A DNA stretch of 26,087 nucleotides from DATFPQ01 sp035264765 (GCA_035264765.1 DATFPQ010000212.1:1-26087); one strand, 5' to 3'. Positions 16,310-24,664 are shown, counted from the stretch's first letter. Notes: generated by a model not told the origin, from the letters alone. Translations and numbers: made by a program.

Positions 16310-16860
16310 GGTGCAGCCGAGCGCGCTCAGCGGTTCCTCGGCGCCTCCGCGGTCTTCCTCGTGGCCGAGCTGCCGGTGCTGTACGGCGTGGCGTATCGAC
16401 ACTTCGTGGTCACCTGGGACATCCGACAGGGGCGCGCCCTCCCCGCCTGGTTTGGCTCTTACCGCTGGCATTCGTCGTCGTGCCGATCGCTGTCGGCCGA
16501 GTCGTCGGCCGTGCCGCATACCGGCGTCGTGAGTGGGTGAAGTTCCTTACCGGTCCCTCGCCCGCCCCCCGCGCATGGGGCGACCTCTTCGCCACTGCGG
16601 ACCTCACCGGATGGATCAGGCTTCGCCTCAAGGGCGACAACACCTGGGTCTGCGGGCTCTGGGGCGAGTCAGCCGCAACCGGGCTGCAGAGCTACGCCGC
16701 TGGATATCCCGAACCCCAAGACCTCCTCATCTGCGAGCTGGCCGAGAGCGACGAAAACGGCGAGTTCCTCACCACAGAGGAGGGGTTGCCCGTACTCACG
16801 GGCAGATCGCTCCTGATCAACTGGGACCAGGTCGCGTACGCTGAGCTCATCCCCGGCTAG
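16310..16860 (+). pseudogene. DUF6338-like membrane protein remnant, frameshifted
   Basis: Protein-like sequence continues across two frames. Frame A gives a hydrophobic segment FLGASAVFLVAELPVLYGV and then WDIRQGRALPAW. From 16453 the next frame gives WLLPLAFVVVPIAVGRVVG, then EWVKFLTGPSPAPRAW, a GWIRLRLKGDNTWVCGLWG strand, and a C-terminus ending LIPG at 16860. Joined, these resemble DUF6338 proteins: N-terminal membrane helices and a small C-terminal beta domain with a YPEPQDL motif. The break is a one-base loss at a T run (16451-16453); one more T would restore PAWFWLLPLAF. No start codon or first helix is found before the phosphorylase gene, so the 5' end is also missing. Probably decayed, though a sequencing error at the run is possible. 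Function unknown. Confidence 0.6.
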
Positions 16861-16868
16861 GAGGCCCG

Positions 16869-16997
16869 ATGTCGGACAACCGCAGCACTCGGCCCAAGAT
16901 CGAGAAGAAGGGCGGTTACCCGGCTGGAACCAAGCCGGTCAGCCAGATCAAGCCTCCACCCGCGTCTATCAGCAAGCCCAAGTCACGGGCCAGCTGA
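16869..16997 (+). CDS. Small basic ORF (42 aa) after the DUF6338-like remnant
   Basis: A short frame starting MSDNRSTRPKIEKKGGYPAG and ending SKPKSRAS, rich in Lys, Pro and Ser, with no membrane segment and probably disordered. TAGGAGG, which includes the stop of the preceding frame, gives a strong ribosome site 4 nt before the ATG. Similar tiny K/P/G-rich proteins with a GGY/GYxP motif often follow DUF6338 genes in Actinobacteria, from memory, so the pair looks like a two-gene unit whose second gene is intact. Function is unknown. Confidence 0.6.
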   Translation: MSDNRSTRPKIEKKGGYPAGTKPVSQIKPPPASISKPKSRAS

Positions 16998-17128
16998 CCG
17001 GGGGCGACGGACCCCGCGGACGTGCGACCGCAGTGCCCTGACAGCGGCCACAGCGCACCACTCGATCGGGTACTCAGGAGTCCGCTCCCGTGCGATGGCG
17101 GCCTGCCCGAGGCCGTGCTCCGGTCGGG

Positions 17129-17578
17129 TCAGCCGTCGGAGCGGCAGGCCCGGGCACGTAGCTCGAGCACGTAGTCGTCCGGCGCGCCCGCGGCCTCGGC
17201 CGCGGCCGCCAGCTCGCCGAGGTAGCTCGCGGACGGCAGGCCACCCTCGTAGCCGTCCATCACGTAGACCCAGGCCAGCGCGTCGCCGTCCAAGGTGTGC
17301 ACCCGTACCCGGATCTTGCGGTAGACGCCGAAGCCGGTGCCCTCCCACTCGTCCAGGCTGGCCTCGTCGGCCGGGGTGACGTCGTAGAGGGCCACGTACA
17401 CCTGGCTCCCGATGTCCTCGACGAGGGTCGCGCGTGGGCCGTTCCAGGCGATGTCCTCCCCGGCGAAGGTGAGTCGCCAGCCGGCCAGCCACCCGGTGCC
17501 CCGGATCGGCGAGTGCGGCGCCCGGCTCAGCATCCGGCGTGAGTCGAGGTTCGTCCCGTAGGCGGCGTAGAGCGGCAT
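17129..17578 (-). CDS. Gamma-glutamylcyclotransferase-like protein
   Basis: A 149-residue protein of the AIG2/GGCT fold. It opens MPLYAAYGTNLDSRRM with the YGTN substrate loop (residues 7-10) and has the expected acidic catalytic motif LDEWEG with Glu79. Family members convert gamma-glutamyl compounds to 5-oxoproline plus the released amine, or act on related gamma-glutamylamines; the exact substrate is not shown. It is divergent from the quinone reductase gene, with 54 bp between starts. The promoter appears to give a leaderless mRNA. Confidence 0.85.
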   Translation of the reverse strand: MPLYAAYGTNLDSRRMLSRAPHSPIRGTGWLAGWRLTFAGEDIAWNGPRATLVEDIGSQVYVALYDVTPADEASLDEWEGTGFGVYRKIRVRVHTLDGDALAWVYVMDGYEGGLPSASYLGELAAAAEAAGAPDDYVLELRARACRSDG

Positions 17579-17584
17579 GGCGCA

Positions 17585-17590
17585 AGGCTA
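17585..17590 (-). promoter_or_regulatory. -10 box suggesting leaderless mRNA
   Basis: The minus strand reads TAGCCT, 6 nt before the ATG at 17578. A TANNNT box at this distance places transcription start on the A of the start codon, the usual actinobacterial leaderless arrangement. There is no Shine-Dalgarno sequence, which agrees. Confidence 0.5.
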
Positions 17591-17632
17591 GGGCAGCGGC
17601 TCCCGGGACCTCCCCGGCCCGGCGGTGGTTGG

Positions 17633-19045
17633 ATGGGGCCCGTGGGTGGTTCAGCGCAGCGGGTGGTCGTGGTCGGTGGAGGCCCGGGAGGCTACGAGAG
17701 CGCCCTGGTCGCCGCGCAGCTCGGGGCCGAGGTCACGGTCGTCGACCGCGACGGCCTGGGCGGCGCCGCCGTGCTCACCGACTGCGTCCCCAGCAAGACG
17801 CTCATCTCGACGTCGGACTTCATGAGCCGGTTCTTCGCGGCCGCGGGCCTGGGTGTGCGGCTGACCGAGTCCCCCGAGCCGGGCGAGGTGGCCCGCGCGG
17901 ACCTGCCGACGGTGAACCAGCGGGTGAAGCAGCTGGCGCGGGCGCAGAGCGATGACATCGGCGCGACCCTGGAGCGGCGCGGCGTGCGGGTGCTGCGGGG
18001 GACCGGCCGGCTGGAGGGGCCGCAGCAGGTGTCCGCGCAGCTGCTCGACGGCGGCAGCGAGCGGCTGGAGGCGGACGTCGTCCTCGTGGCCACGGGGGCG
18101 CGTCCCCGCGAGCTGTCGTCGGCGCTGCCTGACGCCGAGCGGATCCTGACCTGGCAGCAGCTCTACGAGCTGGACTCGCTGCCGAAGAAGCTCATCGTCA
18201 TCGGCTCCGGCGTGACGGGGGCCGAGCTCGCGCACGCGTACCTCGGGCTCGGCAGCGACGTCACGCTCGTCAGCTCGCGCGACCGGGTGCTGCCCGGGGA
18301 GGACGGCGACGCGGCCCAGGTCATCGAGGACGTGTTCCGCCGGCGCGGGATGACGGTGCTGAACCGGTCGCGCGCCGAGTCGGTGAGCCGGACGCCGGAC
18401 GGCGTGCTCGTGCGTCTGGTCGACGGTCGGGCCGTGGAGGGAACCCACGCCATCATGGCCGTCGGCTCGGTGCCCAACACGGCCGGAATCGGGCTGGAGG
18501 AGGCGGGCGTCAGGCTGGCGTCGTCCGGCCACATCGACGTGGACGGGGTGTCGCGGACGACGGCGCGCGGTGTGTACGCGGCGGGGGACTGCACCGGCGT
18601 CCTGCCACTGGCCTCGGTGGCCGCGATGCAGGGCCGGATCGCGATGTGGCACGCGCTGGGTGACGCGGTGCAGCCGCTGAACCTGCGGGCCGTGGCGGCG
18701 AACATCTTCACCGACCCCGAGATCGCCACGGTGGGGTGGTCCGCCACCGCCCTCGAGCAGGCCGGCATCGCGGCGGAGTCGGTGATGCTGCCGCTGGCCA
18801 CGAACGCGCGCGCCAAGATGCAGAACGTCCAGGACGGCTTCGTCAAGCTGTTCTCCCGCGCCGGCACCGGCATCGTCATGGGCGGCGTGGTCGTCGCGCC
18901 GCGGGCGTCCGAGCTGATCTTCCCGGTGGCGCTCGCGGTGCAGACCAAGCTCACGGTCGACCAGGTCGCCGCGGCGTTCACGGTGTACCCGTCGATGTCC
19001 GGCTCGATCGCCGAGGCGGCCCGTCAGCTGCACACCCGGGCCTGA
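17633..19045 (+). CDS. lpdA: NAD(P)H-quinone dehydrogenase, LpdA type
   Basis: A 470-residue FAD protein of the pyridine nucleotide-disulfide reductase family. The FAD-binding motif is VVVVGGGPGGYESA (11-24), a second dinucleotide motif is IGSGVTGAELAHAY, and the FAD ribityl motif is GVYAAGDCTG. The usual CxxxxC redox pair is broken: GGAAVLTDCVPSK keeps only Cys51, with Ala at position 46. This matches M. tuberculosis LpdA, which is not a lipoamide dehydrogenase but reduces quinones with NAD(P)H. The C-terminus also lacks the His-Glu motif (YPSMSGSIAEA instead). ATG at 17633 is used; GTG at 17642 is an alternative. The lpdA and deoD-pmmB genes also lie close in M. tuberculosis. Confidence 0.9.
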   Translation: MGPVGGSAQRVVVVGGGPGGYESALVAAQLGAEVTVVDRDGLGGAAVLTDCVPSKTLISTSDFMSRFFAAAGLGVRLTESPEPGEVARADLPTVNQRVKQLARAQSDDIGATLERRGVRVLRGTGRLEGPQQVSAQLLDGGSERLEADVVLVATGARPRELSSALPDAERILTWQQLYELDSLPKKLIVIGSGVTGAELAHAYLGLGSDVTLVSSRDRVLPGEDGDAAQVIEDVFRRRGMTVLNRSRAESVSRTPDGVLVRLVDGRAVEGTHAIMAVGSVPNTAGIGLEEAGVRLASSGHIDVDGVSRTTARGVYAAGDCTGVLPLASVAAMQGRIAMWHALGDAVQPLNLRAVAANIFTDPEIATVGWSATALEQAGIAAESVMLPLATNARAKMQNVQDGFVKLFSRAGTGIVMGGVVVAPRASELIFPVALAVQTKLTVDQVAAAFTVYPSMSGSIAEAARQLHTRA

Positions 19046-19110
19046 CCCCCGCGCGCCTATTGGTGTGGGACAAGGGTTGCACTCAGGGCAGGCGTCAGGG
19101 CATCCCGGTG

Positions 19111-20784
19111 TCACTCGCGGCGTCCCATCGCCTCGCGGAAGACGCGGTAGCTGTCGCTCGCCTTGCTGGCCTCGTACGTCGACCCGCCCGTCTGGCGGCT
19201 GATAGCGGTCAGCGCGGCCCGGTCGCTGTCCTCGCCGAGCCCGATGGTGATGACCGGGACCGGTCGACGGGGATCCGACTCCTGCTGCAGCGTCCGGAGC
19301 AGCCGGCGCAGCGAGATGCCGTGCTCGTCGTCGTTCTGTCCGTCGGTCAGCAGCACGACCGAGTTGACCCGCTCGGGATCCCACCCCTTCCGGACCGCCC
19401 GGACGGCGGCCAGCGTGGTGTCGTAGAGCCCGGTCCCGCCGCCCCGGACATGGTCCAGGTCGGCGAGCGCGCGTCCCAGGCGCTCCCTACCCATCACCCC
19501 GTCGGGACGCAGACCGAGCGGACCCAGTGGGACGAGCTCCCGGTAGTCGGTGTGCTTGGTGAGATCCGTGGCGAAGACCCACAGGCCGATGGAGGTGTCG
19601 TCGGGGTACATGGACAGGCCGCTGTTGGCCGCCCCCTTGGTGACCTGCATCCGCGACGCTCCGCCTGCCCCGGGAAGGGGCCGGGCCATCGACCCTGAGA
19701 CGTCGACGACGGCCAGCATGCGGGTGCCGAGTGTGACGACGCGGCTGACCCGGAGTGCCGCGGCCACCTCTCGCGCGCTCGGCGCGGCGCCGGCGGCGGG
19801 GGCGGCAGGATCGATGCCGGGAACGCCGGACAGCGTGGCCGGGGCCTTGCCGTCGGGGGCCCGGAAGCCGCCTGCAGCCAGCGCCTGGCGCCCCTGGGTG
19901 CCCCGCAGGGCGGCGAACAACCGCTCGGCGACCCGAATCCGCGCCGTGTTGGGGGTCAGGACGACGAACGGGTAGTCCAAGGAGGCGCCGTCGGCGTAGA
20001 CGGCGACCACCGGCGACGAGGGGGAACGGAGGTTGTGGGCCCACACCGACCGCTCGCTCGCGGGCACCATGAGGCTCACGCTGCGCGGGGCCGCCGCGAC
20101 GAGATCGCCCTCGGACGTCCCGGCCTCGCGTGAGGCGGCACGCAGGGTCGCCGCCAGCTCCACCCGGCCCCGGCCGCTCCGTTGGCCGGTCTTGTTCAGG
20201 CTGACCAGGTCGCTGATGGTGACGGAGTCGTCGGCGCCCTTCGCGATCCCGAGCCGCAGCGCGCCGTTACCGGCCAACCGCAGCAGCTCGGCGAACGTCG
20301 ACGGCCGGTCTGCGGACCCCGCTCGGGACGCCGGCTGGCTGACAGCGAGCACCACCGGCGACCGGGCAACCGATGGGCCAGTGGCTGGGATGCCCGCAGA
20401 CGTGAGCCGCTGCAACCACAGGGACGAGTCAGGGATCCAGACGTCGGGCCGCCGCGGCGGCTGGGCGGCAACTGCTGCGGCCACCGTTGACGCGGCCACG
20501 CCCTCGACCCGCACGTCGACGCACTCGGATGGCCGGCTCCTCGCGGTCACGGCCTCTGCCGCCATCCGGACTGCGCTCGCCAGCTCCGGCGGAGCGGCGA
20601 CCGCCAGCGTGCGGGTTCCGTCGGGGCAGGGCTCCTGCGCTACGTCGTCCCCGGTGAGGAGCACAGCACCAGCGGCCCCGGCACCGAAGACGAGGGCGGC
20701 CACGGCGAAGACACCGACGACGCGTGTCCGGCGGCGCCGAAGCACCAGGCGGGCCGGAAGCTGGGAGGGCAGGTTGCTGCTCAT
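19111..20784 (-). CDS. Substrate-binding and VWA domain fusion protein
   Basis: A 557-residue membrane-anchored protein. A basic N-terminus is followed by one helix (about 22-43). Next comes an extracellular type 2 periplasmic-binding-like domain (about 58-310, LAVAAPPELASAV to ALAAGGFRAP), an Ala/Pro linker, and a von Willebrand factor A domain (about 355-557). The metal site is complete: DVSGS at 361-365, Thr451 in GGTGLYD, and Asp481 in LLTDGQND. The ATG at 20784 is chosen over an upstream in-frame one because GGAGG lies 7 nt before it. Family members are usually called substrate-binding and VWA domain proteins; no ligand is known to me. It is convergent with lpdA and lies 148 bp after the TetR gene, without clear operon linkage. 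Confidence 0.9.
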   Translation of the reverse strand: MSSNLPSQLPARLVLRRRRTRVVGVFAVAALVFGAGAAGAVLLTGDDVAQEPCPDGTRTLAVAAPPELASAVRMAAEAVTARSRPSECVDVRVEGVAASTVAAAVAAQPPRRPDVWIPDSSLWLQRLTSAGIPATGPSVARSPVVLAVSQPASRAGSADRPSTFAELLRLAGNGALRLGIAKGADDSVTISDLVSLNKTGQRSGRGRVELAATLRAASREAGTSEGDLVAAAPRSVSLMVPASERSVWAHNLRSPSSPVVAVYADGASLDYPFVVLTPNTARIRVAERLFAALRGTQGRQALAAGGFRAPDGKAPATLSGVPGIDPAAPAAGAAPSAREVAAALRVSRVVTLGTRMLAVVDVSGSMARPLPGAGGASRMQVTKGAANSGLSMYPDDTSIGLWVFATDLTKHTDYRELVPLGPLGLRPDGVMGRERLGRALADLDHVRGGGTGLYDTTLAAVRAVRKGWDPERVNSVVLLTDGQNDDEHGISLRRLLRTLQQESDPRRPVPVITIGLGEDSDRAALTAISRQTGGSTYEASKASDSYRVFREAMGRRE

Positions 20785-20932
20785 GCTGGGCCCTCCGACG
20801 AGACGGCTGCGGGACGCTGGACGCTGCTCATACCTCTGCAGGAGCGTGGACGGCCCGGTGAGATACACCCTCAGCCGACCGTGAGGCCGGCCGGACGAAC
20901 CCGTTGGGCCGGCGGGCCGAGCACGAGCGGCG

Positions 20933-21574
20933 TCAGCCGCGCTGCATGCCGCGCAGTTGCACGTCGGCGACGGTTGCGACCAGCGTCTCGACCGGCGGCC
21001 ACGGGAAGCTCGGTATCGAGATGAGCAGCGCCGTCAGGCCGTGCAGGGCCGACCACAGGCTGATCGCGAGGACCATCGCGTCGTCCGAACGCAGCCGGTC
21101 CGCGTCGATCCCCGCCTGTACCGCGGCGACCAGGTGCTCGAACGCGCGGCGTCCGGCTCCACCCCGTTCGGCCGCACGCCGCTCGACGCCGCCCGGCCCC
21201 TTGAGGAACAGGATCCGGTAGTGCTCCGGGTGGGTCAGGCCGAACCGGACGTACGCCTCGGCGCGCAGCCGTAGCGCCGTCACGGGATCACCGGCGTCCG
21301 CCCCGGCCGCCTCGATCTGCACGTCGAACTCCGTGAACCGGCGTTCGCAGACCTCGAGCAGCAGCTCGTCCTTGTCGGCGAAGTGCCGGTAGATGGCCGG
21401 CGGAGTGACACCGACCGCCTCGGCCACCGCACGCATCGACACGGCGTGCTCGTCGGCGCCACCTAGCAGCATAGCCTCGGCAGCGTCGAGGATCTGCGGG
21501 CGCAGCAGCTCACCCTGTCCCCGCGGGAGCCGGGCCCGCGGGGACGAGGGTGAGCGTTCAGCAGGAGCGGTCAT
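20933..21574 (-). CDS. TetR-family regulator of the MMPL operon
   Basis: A 213-residue TetR repressor. A low-complexity N-terminus precedes the DNA-binding domain (about 24-70) with the helix-turn-helix MRAVAEAVGVTPPAIYRHF near 47-65, then KDELLLEVCERRF. The C-terminal ligand domain includes RFGLTHPEHYRILFLKGP and a LWSALHGLTALLI helix, a pattern common in TetR_C/WHG-type members. The ATG at 21574 overlaps the MMPL stop as ATGA, so the two are co-translated. The palindrome in the promoter upstream of MMPL is the likely operator, giving self-repression relieved by a ligand, perhaps a substrate of the transporter. Confidence 0.92.
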   Translation of the reverse strand: MTAPAERSPSSPRARLPRGQGELLRPQILDAAEAMLLGGADEHAVSMRAVAEAVGVTPPAIYRHFADKDELLLEVCERRFTEFDVQIEAAGADAGDPVTALRLRAEAYVRFGLTHPEHYRILFLKGPGGVERRAAERGGAGRRAFEHLVAAVQAGIDADRLRSDDAMVLAISLWSALHGLTALLISIPSFPWPPVETLVATVADVQLRGMQRG

Positions 21575-23874
21575 GGGGTCAGTCTGCCGCCCTGGCCGTT
21601 GGCGTCGGCCACGGAGCGCTGCTCGACGGCATCGGCCTGGCGGGGTGCCGCGGTGGGCGCGGTCTCGTCCGGCGCCGAAAGCTCGCCCTCGCGGAGCCCG
21701 AGCCGGTCGTGTAGGAAACGCAACGGCCGCGGTGCCCACCAGTTGGCCCGGCCCGCAAGTCGCATGAAGGCCGGCACCAGCACTCCACGGACCAGCGTCG
21801 CGTCCAGAAGAACCGCGAGGGCCGTACCGACGCCCATCAGCTTGATGAAGCTGATGCCCGACGTCGCGAAGGCGAGAAAGACGACACTGAGGAGCGCAGC
21901 GGCCGCGGTCACCAGCCGACCCGTGCTCTCGAGCCCGAACGCCACCGCCTCCTGGTTGTCGCCCGTCACGTCGTAGCGCTCCTTGATCCTGGAGAGCATA
22001 AACACCTCGTAGTCCATGGACAGCCCGAAGGCGACGCAGAACAGCAGGATGGGCATGTTCAGGTCGAGCGTGCCCGTCGGTGTGAACTGCAGCCGGTCGG
22101 CGAGGTGTCCTTCCTGGAAGACCCAGACCAGCGCGCCGAACGTCGCGCTGAGGCTCAACAGGTTGAGTACCAGGCCCTTGATCGGCACGAGGAGCCCTCC
22201 GGTGAACAAGAACAGGACGCAGAAGGTCACGGCCGCGATGACTCCCAACGCCAGCGGCAGCCGGTCGAACAGCGCGCTCTTGGTATCCACGAACTGCGCC
22301 GACGCGCCGCCGACCTGCACGGGCACCGGGGACGGCACGGCGCGGACGTCCTCGACGAGCTGCTCACCCTGCGGCGACAGTGGTTCGACCGAGGGGACCA
22401 CGGACAGCCACGTCCCCGAGGCGTTCACGTACCGGGCACCGTCGGCCGGGACGGCCCCGACCCGCCGGCCTTCGGTGTACGAGCCAGTGGCCGCGTCGAC
22501 GCGCGCGACTCCGGTCACGCGGGACAGCGCGCCGGCGTAACGGTCGATGTCCGGCCGGTGCAGGTCCGTTCCCGGCGGTTGCGTGGCGACGACGAAAAGG
22601 TTGTCGGCCTCTCCGCGCGCGAAGCCGCGGTCGATCGCCTCTTGGACCTGCCGGCTGGACGTGTCCTCGGGAAGCACGCGGTAGTCCGGCAGTGCGAACG
22701 TGGCGCGCAGGAACGGCGCTCCGAGCACCAGCAGCAGTGCGAGGACGGCTCCGCCGGCGAGGACCGGGCGGCGCATGACCGCGACCGCCAGGCGGTGCCA
22801 GAAGCCCGGACGAGGCCGCTGGTGCAGGCCGCCGGGGTTCCGCATCGGGTTGAGCGCCCAACGGTCGAGATGCGGACCCGCCACGGCCAGCAGAGCTGGC
22901 AGGACCACGAGGGCACCCGTCGCGGAGAGCGCGACGACGGCGATCCCCGCGTACGCGAAGGAGCGCAGGAAGACGGTGGGGAAGAGCAGCAGCGCGCTCA
23001 GGGCCGCAGCCACGGTGGCCGCGCTGAACAGGACGGTGCGTCCCGCCGTCTCGACGCTCCGCACGACGGCGTCCTCGTGCGCCAGCCCACGGCGGCGCTC
23101 CTCGCGGTACCTGGCGACGAGAAACAGGCTGTAGTCGATCGCCAGGCCGAGTCCCAGCGCGGTGGTGAGGTTCATCGCGAAGATGGACACGTCGGTCAGC
23201 GACGCCAGCACCCGCAGGACGAGCAGGGTGCCGACGACGGACACCAGGCCGATCGCGAGCGGCAGGCCGGCTGCGACGAGCGTGCCGAAGACCAGGACCA
23301 GCAGCACGATCAGGGCGGGCATCGAGAGCATCTCCGCGCGCGCCAGATCCTTCCGGATCTGGTCCTGGACCTGTCGAGCGATCTCCCCGCTGCCTCCGAC
23401 CCGGCTGGTGATCACCGGCCCGTCGGTGGTGTATCGCGGGGAGAACGAGGTCGCGGCCTTGGCGACGGCGTCGTCGTCGCCGTGAACCCGGACGAGGACG
23501 AGGCCCTGGCGGCCGTCATCGCTGCGCAGGGGCGACGGAGAGCCGGGGGACCAGTAGGACCACACCTGGTCGACTCCGGGCTCCTCGCTGACCTTGCGGG
23601 TCAGGGTGGATGCGGCGGCCGCGACGTCCGGAGAGTCCACGGTGCCCTGCTCGGCACTGACGAGGAGCACGAAGTTCGGTGCTCCCTCGTCGAACTGACG
23701 CAGCAGGGCCAGCCGGGCCTGCTCGGACTGCGAGGAGGGGTCGGCGAAGCCGCCGGTGGTCAGCTTGTCGAGGACCGAGGAACCGAGAACGCCGGCCAGC
23801 GCGATCGCGAGGCCACCGAGCGCTAGGACCAGTCGACGGCGGTGCACTGTGAGCCATCCGAGTCGAGAGAGCAT
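21571..23874 (-). CDS. MMPL family transporter (RND superfamily)
   Basis: A 767-residue membrane exporter with the two-fold MMPL layout: helix 1 at about 14-32, a large outer domain (about 40-180), five helices, a basic cytosolic loop (around 345-360), helix 7, a second outer domain and a final helix block. Both proton-relay motifs are present: IDYSLF with Asp247-Tyr248 and MDYEVF with Asp621-Tyr622. A charged C-terminal tail follows. MMPL proteins export lipids, siderophores or drugs. The neighbouring polyketide-type synthase suggests a lipid or polyketide cargo, which is inference. The ATG at 23874 is preceded by AGGAG. It is the first gene of the unit with the TetR gene. Confidence 0.93.
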   Translation of the reverse strand: MLSRLGWLTVHRRRLVLALGGLAIALAGVLGSSVLDKLTTGGFADPSSQSEQARLALLRQFDEGAPNFVLLVSAEQGTVDSPDVAAAASTLTRKVSEEPGVDQVWSYWSPGSPSPLRSDDGRQGLVLVRVHGDDDAVAKAATSFSPRYTTDGPVITSRVGGSGEIARQVQDQIRKDLARAEMLSMPALIVLLVLVFGTLVAAGLPLAIGLVSVVGTLLVLRVLASLTDVSIFAMNLTTALGLGLAIDYSLFLVARYREERRRGLAHEDAVVRSVETAGRTVLFSAATVAAALSALLLFPTVFLRSFAYAGIAVVALSATGALVVLPALLAVAGPHLDRWALNPMRNPGGLHQRPRPGFWHRLAVAVMRRPVLAGGAVLALLLVLGAPFLRATFALPDYRVLPEDTSSRQVQEAIDRGFARGEADNLFVVATQPPGTDLHRPDIDRYAGALSRVTGVARVDAATGSYTEGRRVGAVPADGARYVNASGTWLSVVPSVEPLSPQGEQLVEDVRAVPSPVPVQVGGASAQFVDTKSALFDRLPLALGVIAAVTFCVLFLFTGGLLVPIKGLVLNLLSLSATFGALVWVFQEGHLADRLQFTPTGTLDLNMPILLFCVAFGLSMDYEVFMLSRIKERYDVTGDNQEAVAFGLESTGRLVTAAAALLSVVFLAFATSGISFIKLMGVGTALAVLLDATLVRGVLVPAFMRLAGRANWWAPRPLRFLHDRLGLREGELSAPDETAPTAAPRQADAVEQRSVADANGQGGRLTP

Positions 23875-23892
23875 CGCATCTCCTGTGAATAG

Positions 23893-23912
23893 CGTTAAGT
23901 TAACGTCGTTAA
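23893..23912. promoter_or_regulatory. TetR operator candidate (CGTTAA palindrome)
   Basis: CGTTAA-G-TTAACG (23893-23905) is a perfect 13-bp palindrome, and a third CGTTAA half-site follows at 23907-23912. The sites stand out as AT-rich in a GC-rich region. They overlap and follow the -10 box of the MMPL promoter, so bound repressor would block transcription. The TetR regulator encoded in the same operon is the obvious ligand. Confidence 0.7.
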
Positions 23913-23938
23913 TACGCCGCTCCGAGCCTGGGTGTCAA
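23909..23938 (-). promoter_or_regulatory. Near-consensus promoter of the MMPL-TetR operon
   Basis: On the minus strand TTGACA (23938-23933), an 18-nt spacer and TATTAA (23914-23909) point to the MMPL start at 23874, giving a short leader of roughly 25-30 nt. The -35 is a perfect consensus match. Strong promoters of this kind are usually kept in check by a repressor, which fits the palindrome on the -10. Confidence 0.7.
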
Positions 23939-23962
23939 GAGACTTCCCGGCCGGAGCGGCGC

Positions 23963-24412
23963 TCAGGCGGCGCCGGCGGCGCGGTCTGTGGTGGTCAGCT
24001 CCCGCGTCATGCGGGCGACGTCGAGCAGCTGACGGTTCTCGCAGATCAGCCCGTCCCGGAAGCGGTACAGGCTGATGCCGTTGATCTCGATCCGGCGCCC
24101 GGAGGGCGGGGAGCCCAGAAACTCCCCTAGGTGCGTGCCGGTCAGCCGGATTTGGACGGCGACCCGGTCGTCGTCGCCGAAGCCGTCAACCACGCGCATG
24201 GTGAAGTCGGGCATCGCGGTGCGCACGGTTCCGATGAACTGGACGAGGGGGTCAGCGCCCGAGCCCTCCAGGACGAACGTCTCGCCGAGGTCCTGTCGCG
24301 CGAAGTCCGGGGTCACGGTGCTCGCCAGAGTCGGGAAGTCTCCGCGCGAGATGGCGTCGAGGGCCTTGCGGACGACGGCGAGGTGGGCCTCGGTGCGGTT
24401 CTGCTCGGTCAT
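23963..24412 (-). CDS. SnoaL-like / NTF2-fold protein
   Basis: A 149-residue protein of the SnoaL-like polyketide cyclase (NTF2 fold) family. Typical features are AVVRKALDAISRGDFPTLASTV (helical start), FARQDLGE, FIGTVRTAMPDFTMRVVDGFGDDDRVAVQIRLTGTH and the FRDGLICENRQLLDVA end. The ATG at 24412 has AGGAG 7 nt upstream; the longer open frame beyond it is rejected. Members range from aldol cyclases to epoxide hydrolases and proteins with no known activity, so the reaction is open. It lies divergent to the polyketide-type synthase and just upstream of the MMPL operon, so a tailoring role on the same product is plausible. Confidence 0.82.
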   Translation of the reverse strand: MTEQNRTEAHLAVVRKALDAISRGDFPTLASTVTPDFARQDLGETFVLEGSGADPLVQFIGTVRTAMPDFTMRVVDGFGDDDRVAVQIRLTGTHLGEFLGSPPSGRRIEINGISLYRFRDGLICENRQLLDVARMTRELTTTDRAAGAA

Positions 24413-24664
24413 GGTCGGGCTCCTGTCGATAGCTGGTCGAGGTCTGGTTGCAGCAGCCGACGCGATCCGGCGGCGGCGATGACCCAAGAGAGGCAGCGGA
24501 GCGACCGCGGATACCGCAGAGAGTCGGTGCTGTATCCCGCGACGGTCGGCGCGCTCGGATGGGGTGATGCCGTAACCGTGCCGCCGTAGTTGCCGGTCGG
24601 TAAGCACCGGTCGCCGACGAAGCCGTTCGTCGATTCCCGACCTCAGCCATTCCAGGAGGAGCTC
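24413..24664. other. Divergent intergenic region, SnoaL-like gene and synthase
   Basis: This 252-bp gap must hold promoters for both divergent genes. I see the ribosome sites at each end but no convincing -35/-10 pair. A CCGGT/ACCGG inverted repeat (24593-24597 and 24606-24610) lies about 55 nt before the synthase start and overlaps two direct CCGGTCG copies 14 bp apart. The CGTTAA palindrome of the MMPL promoter is not found here. Confidence 0.4.

Noticed and set aside
16998..17128. Possible extra gene or terminator between the 42-aa ORF and the GGCT-like gene
   Set aside because: Only a weak GGGG/CCCC pairing and no supported frame with a ribosome site were found.
20869..20886. CCTCA/TGAGG hairpin after the TetR gene as a terminator
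   Set aside because: The stem is only 5 bp with an 8-nt loop and no T-tract; not strong enough to call.
22105..23826. A 573-codon plus-strand frame opposite MMPL
   Set aside because: Its Gln/Arg/Asp-rich translation mirrors the helices of the real minus-strand gene and has no domain of its own.
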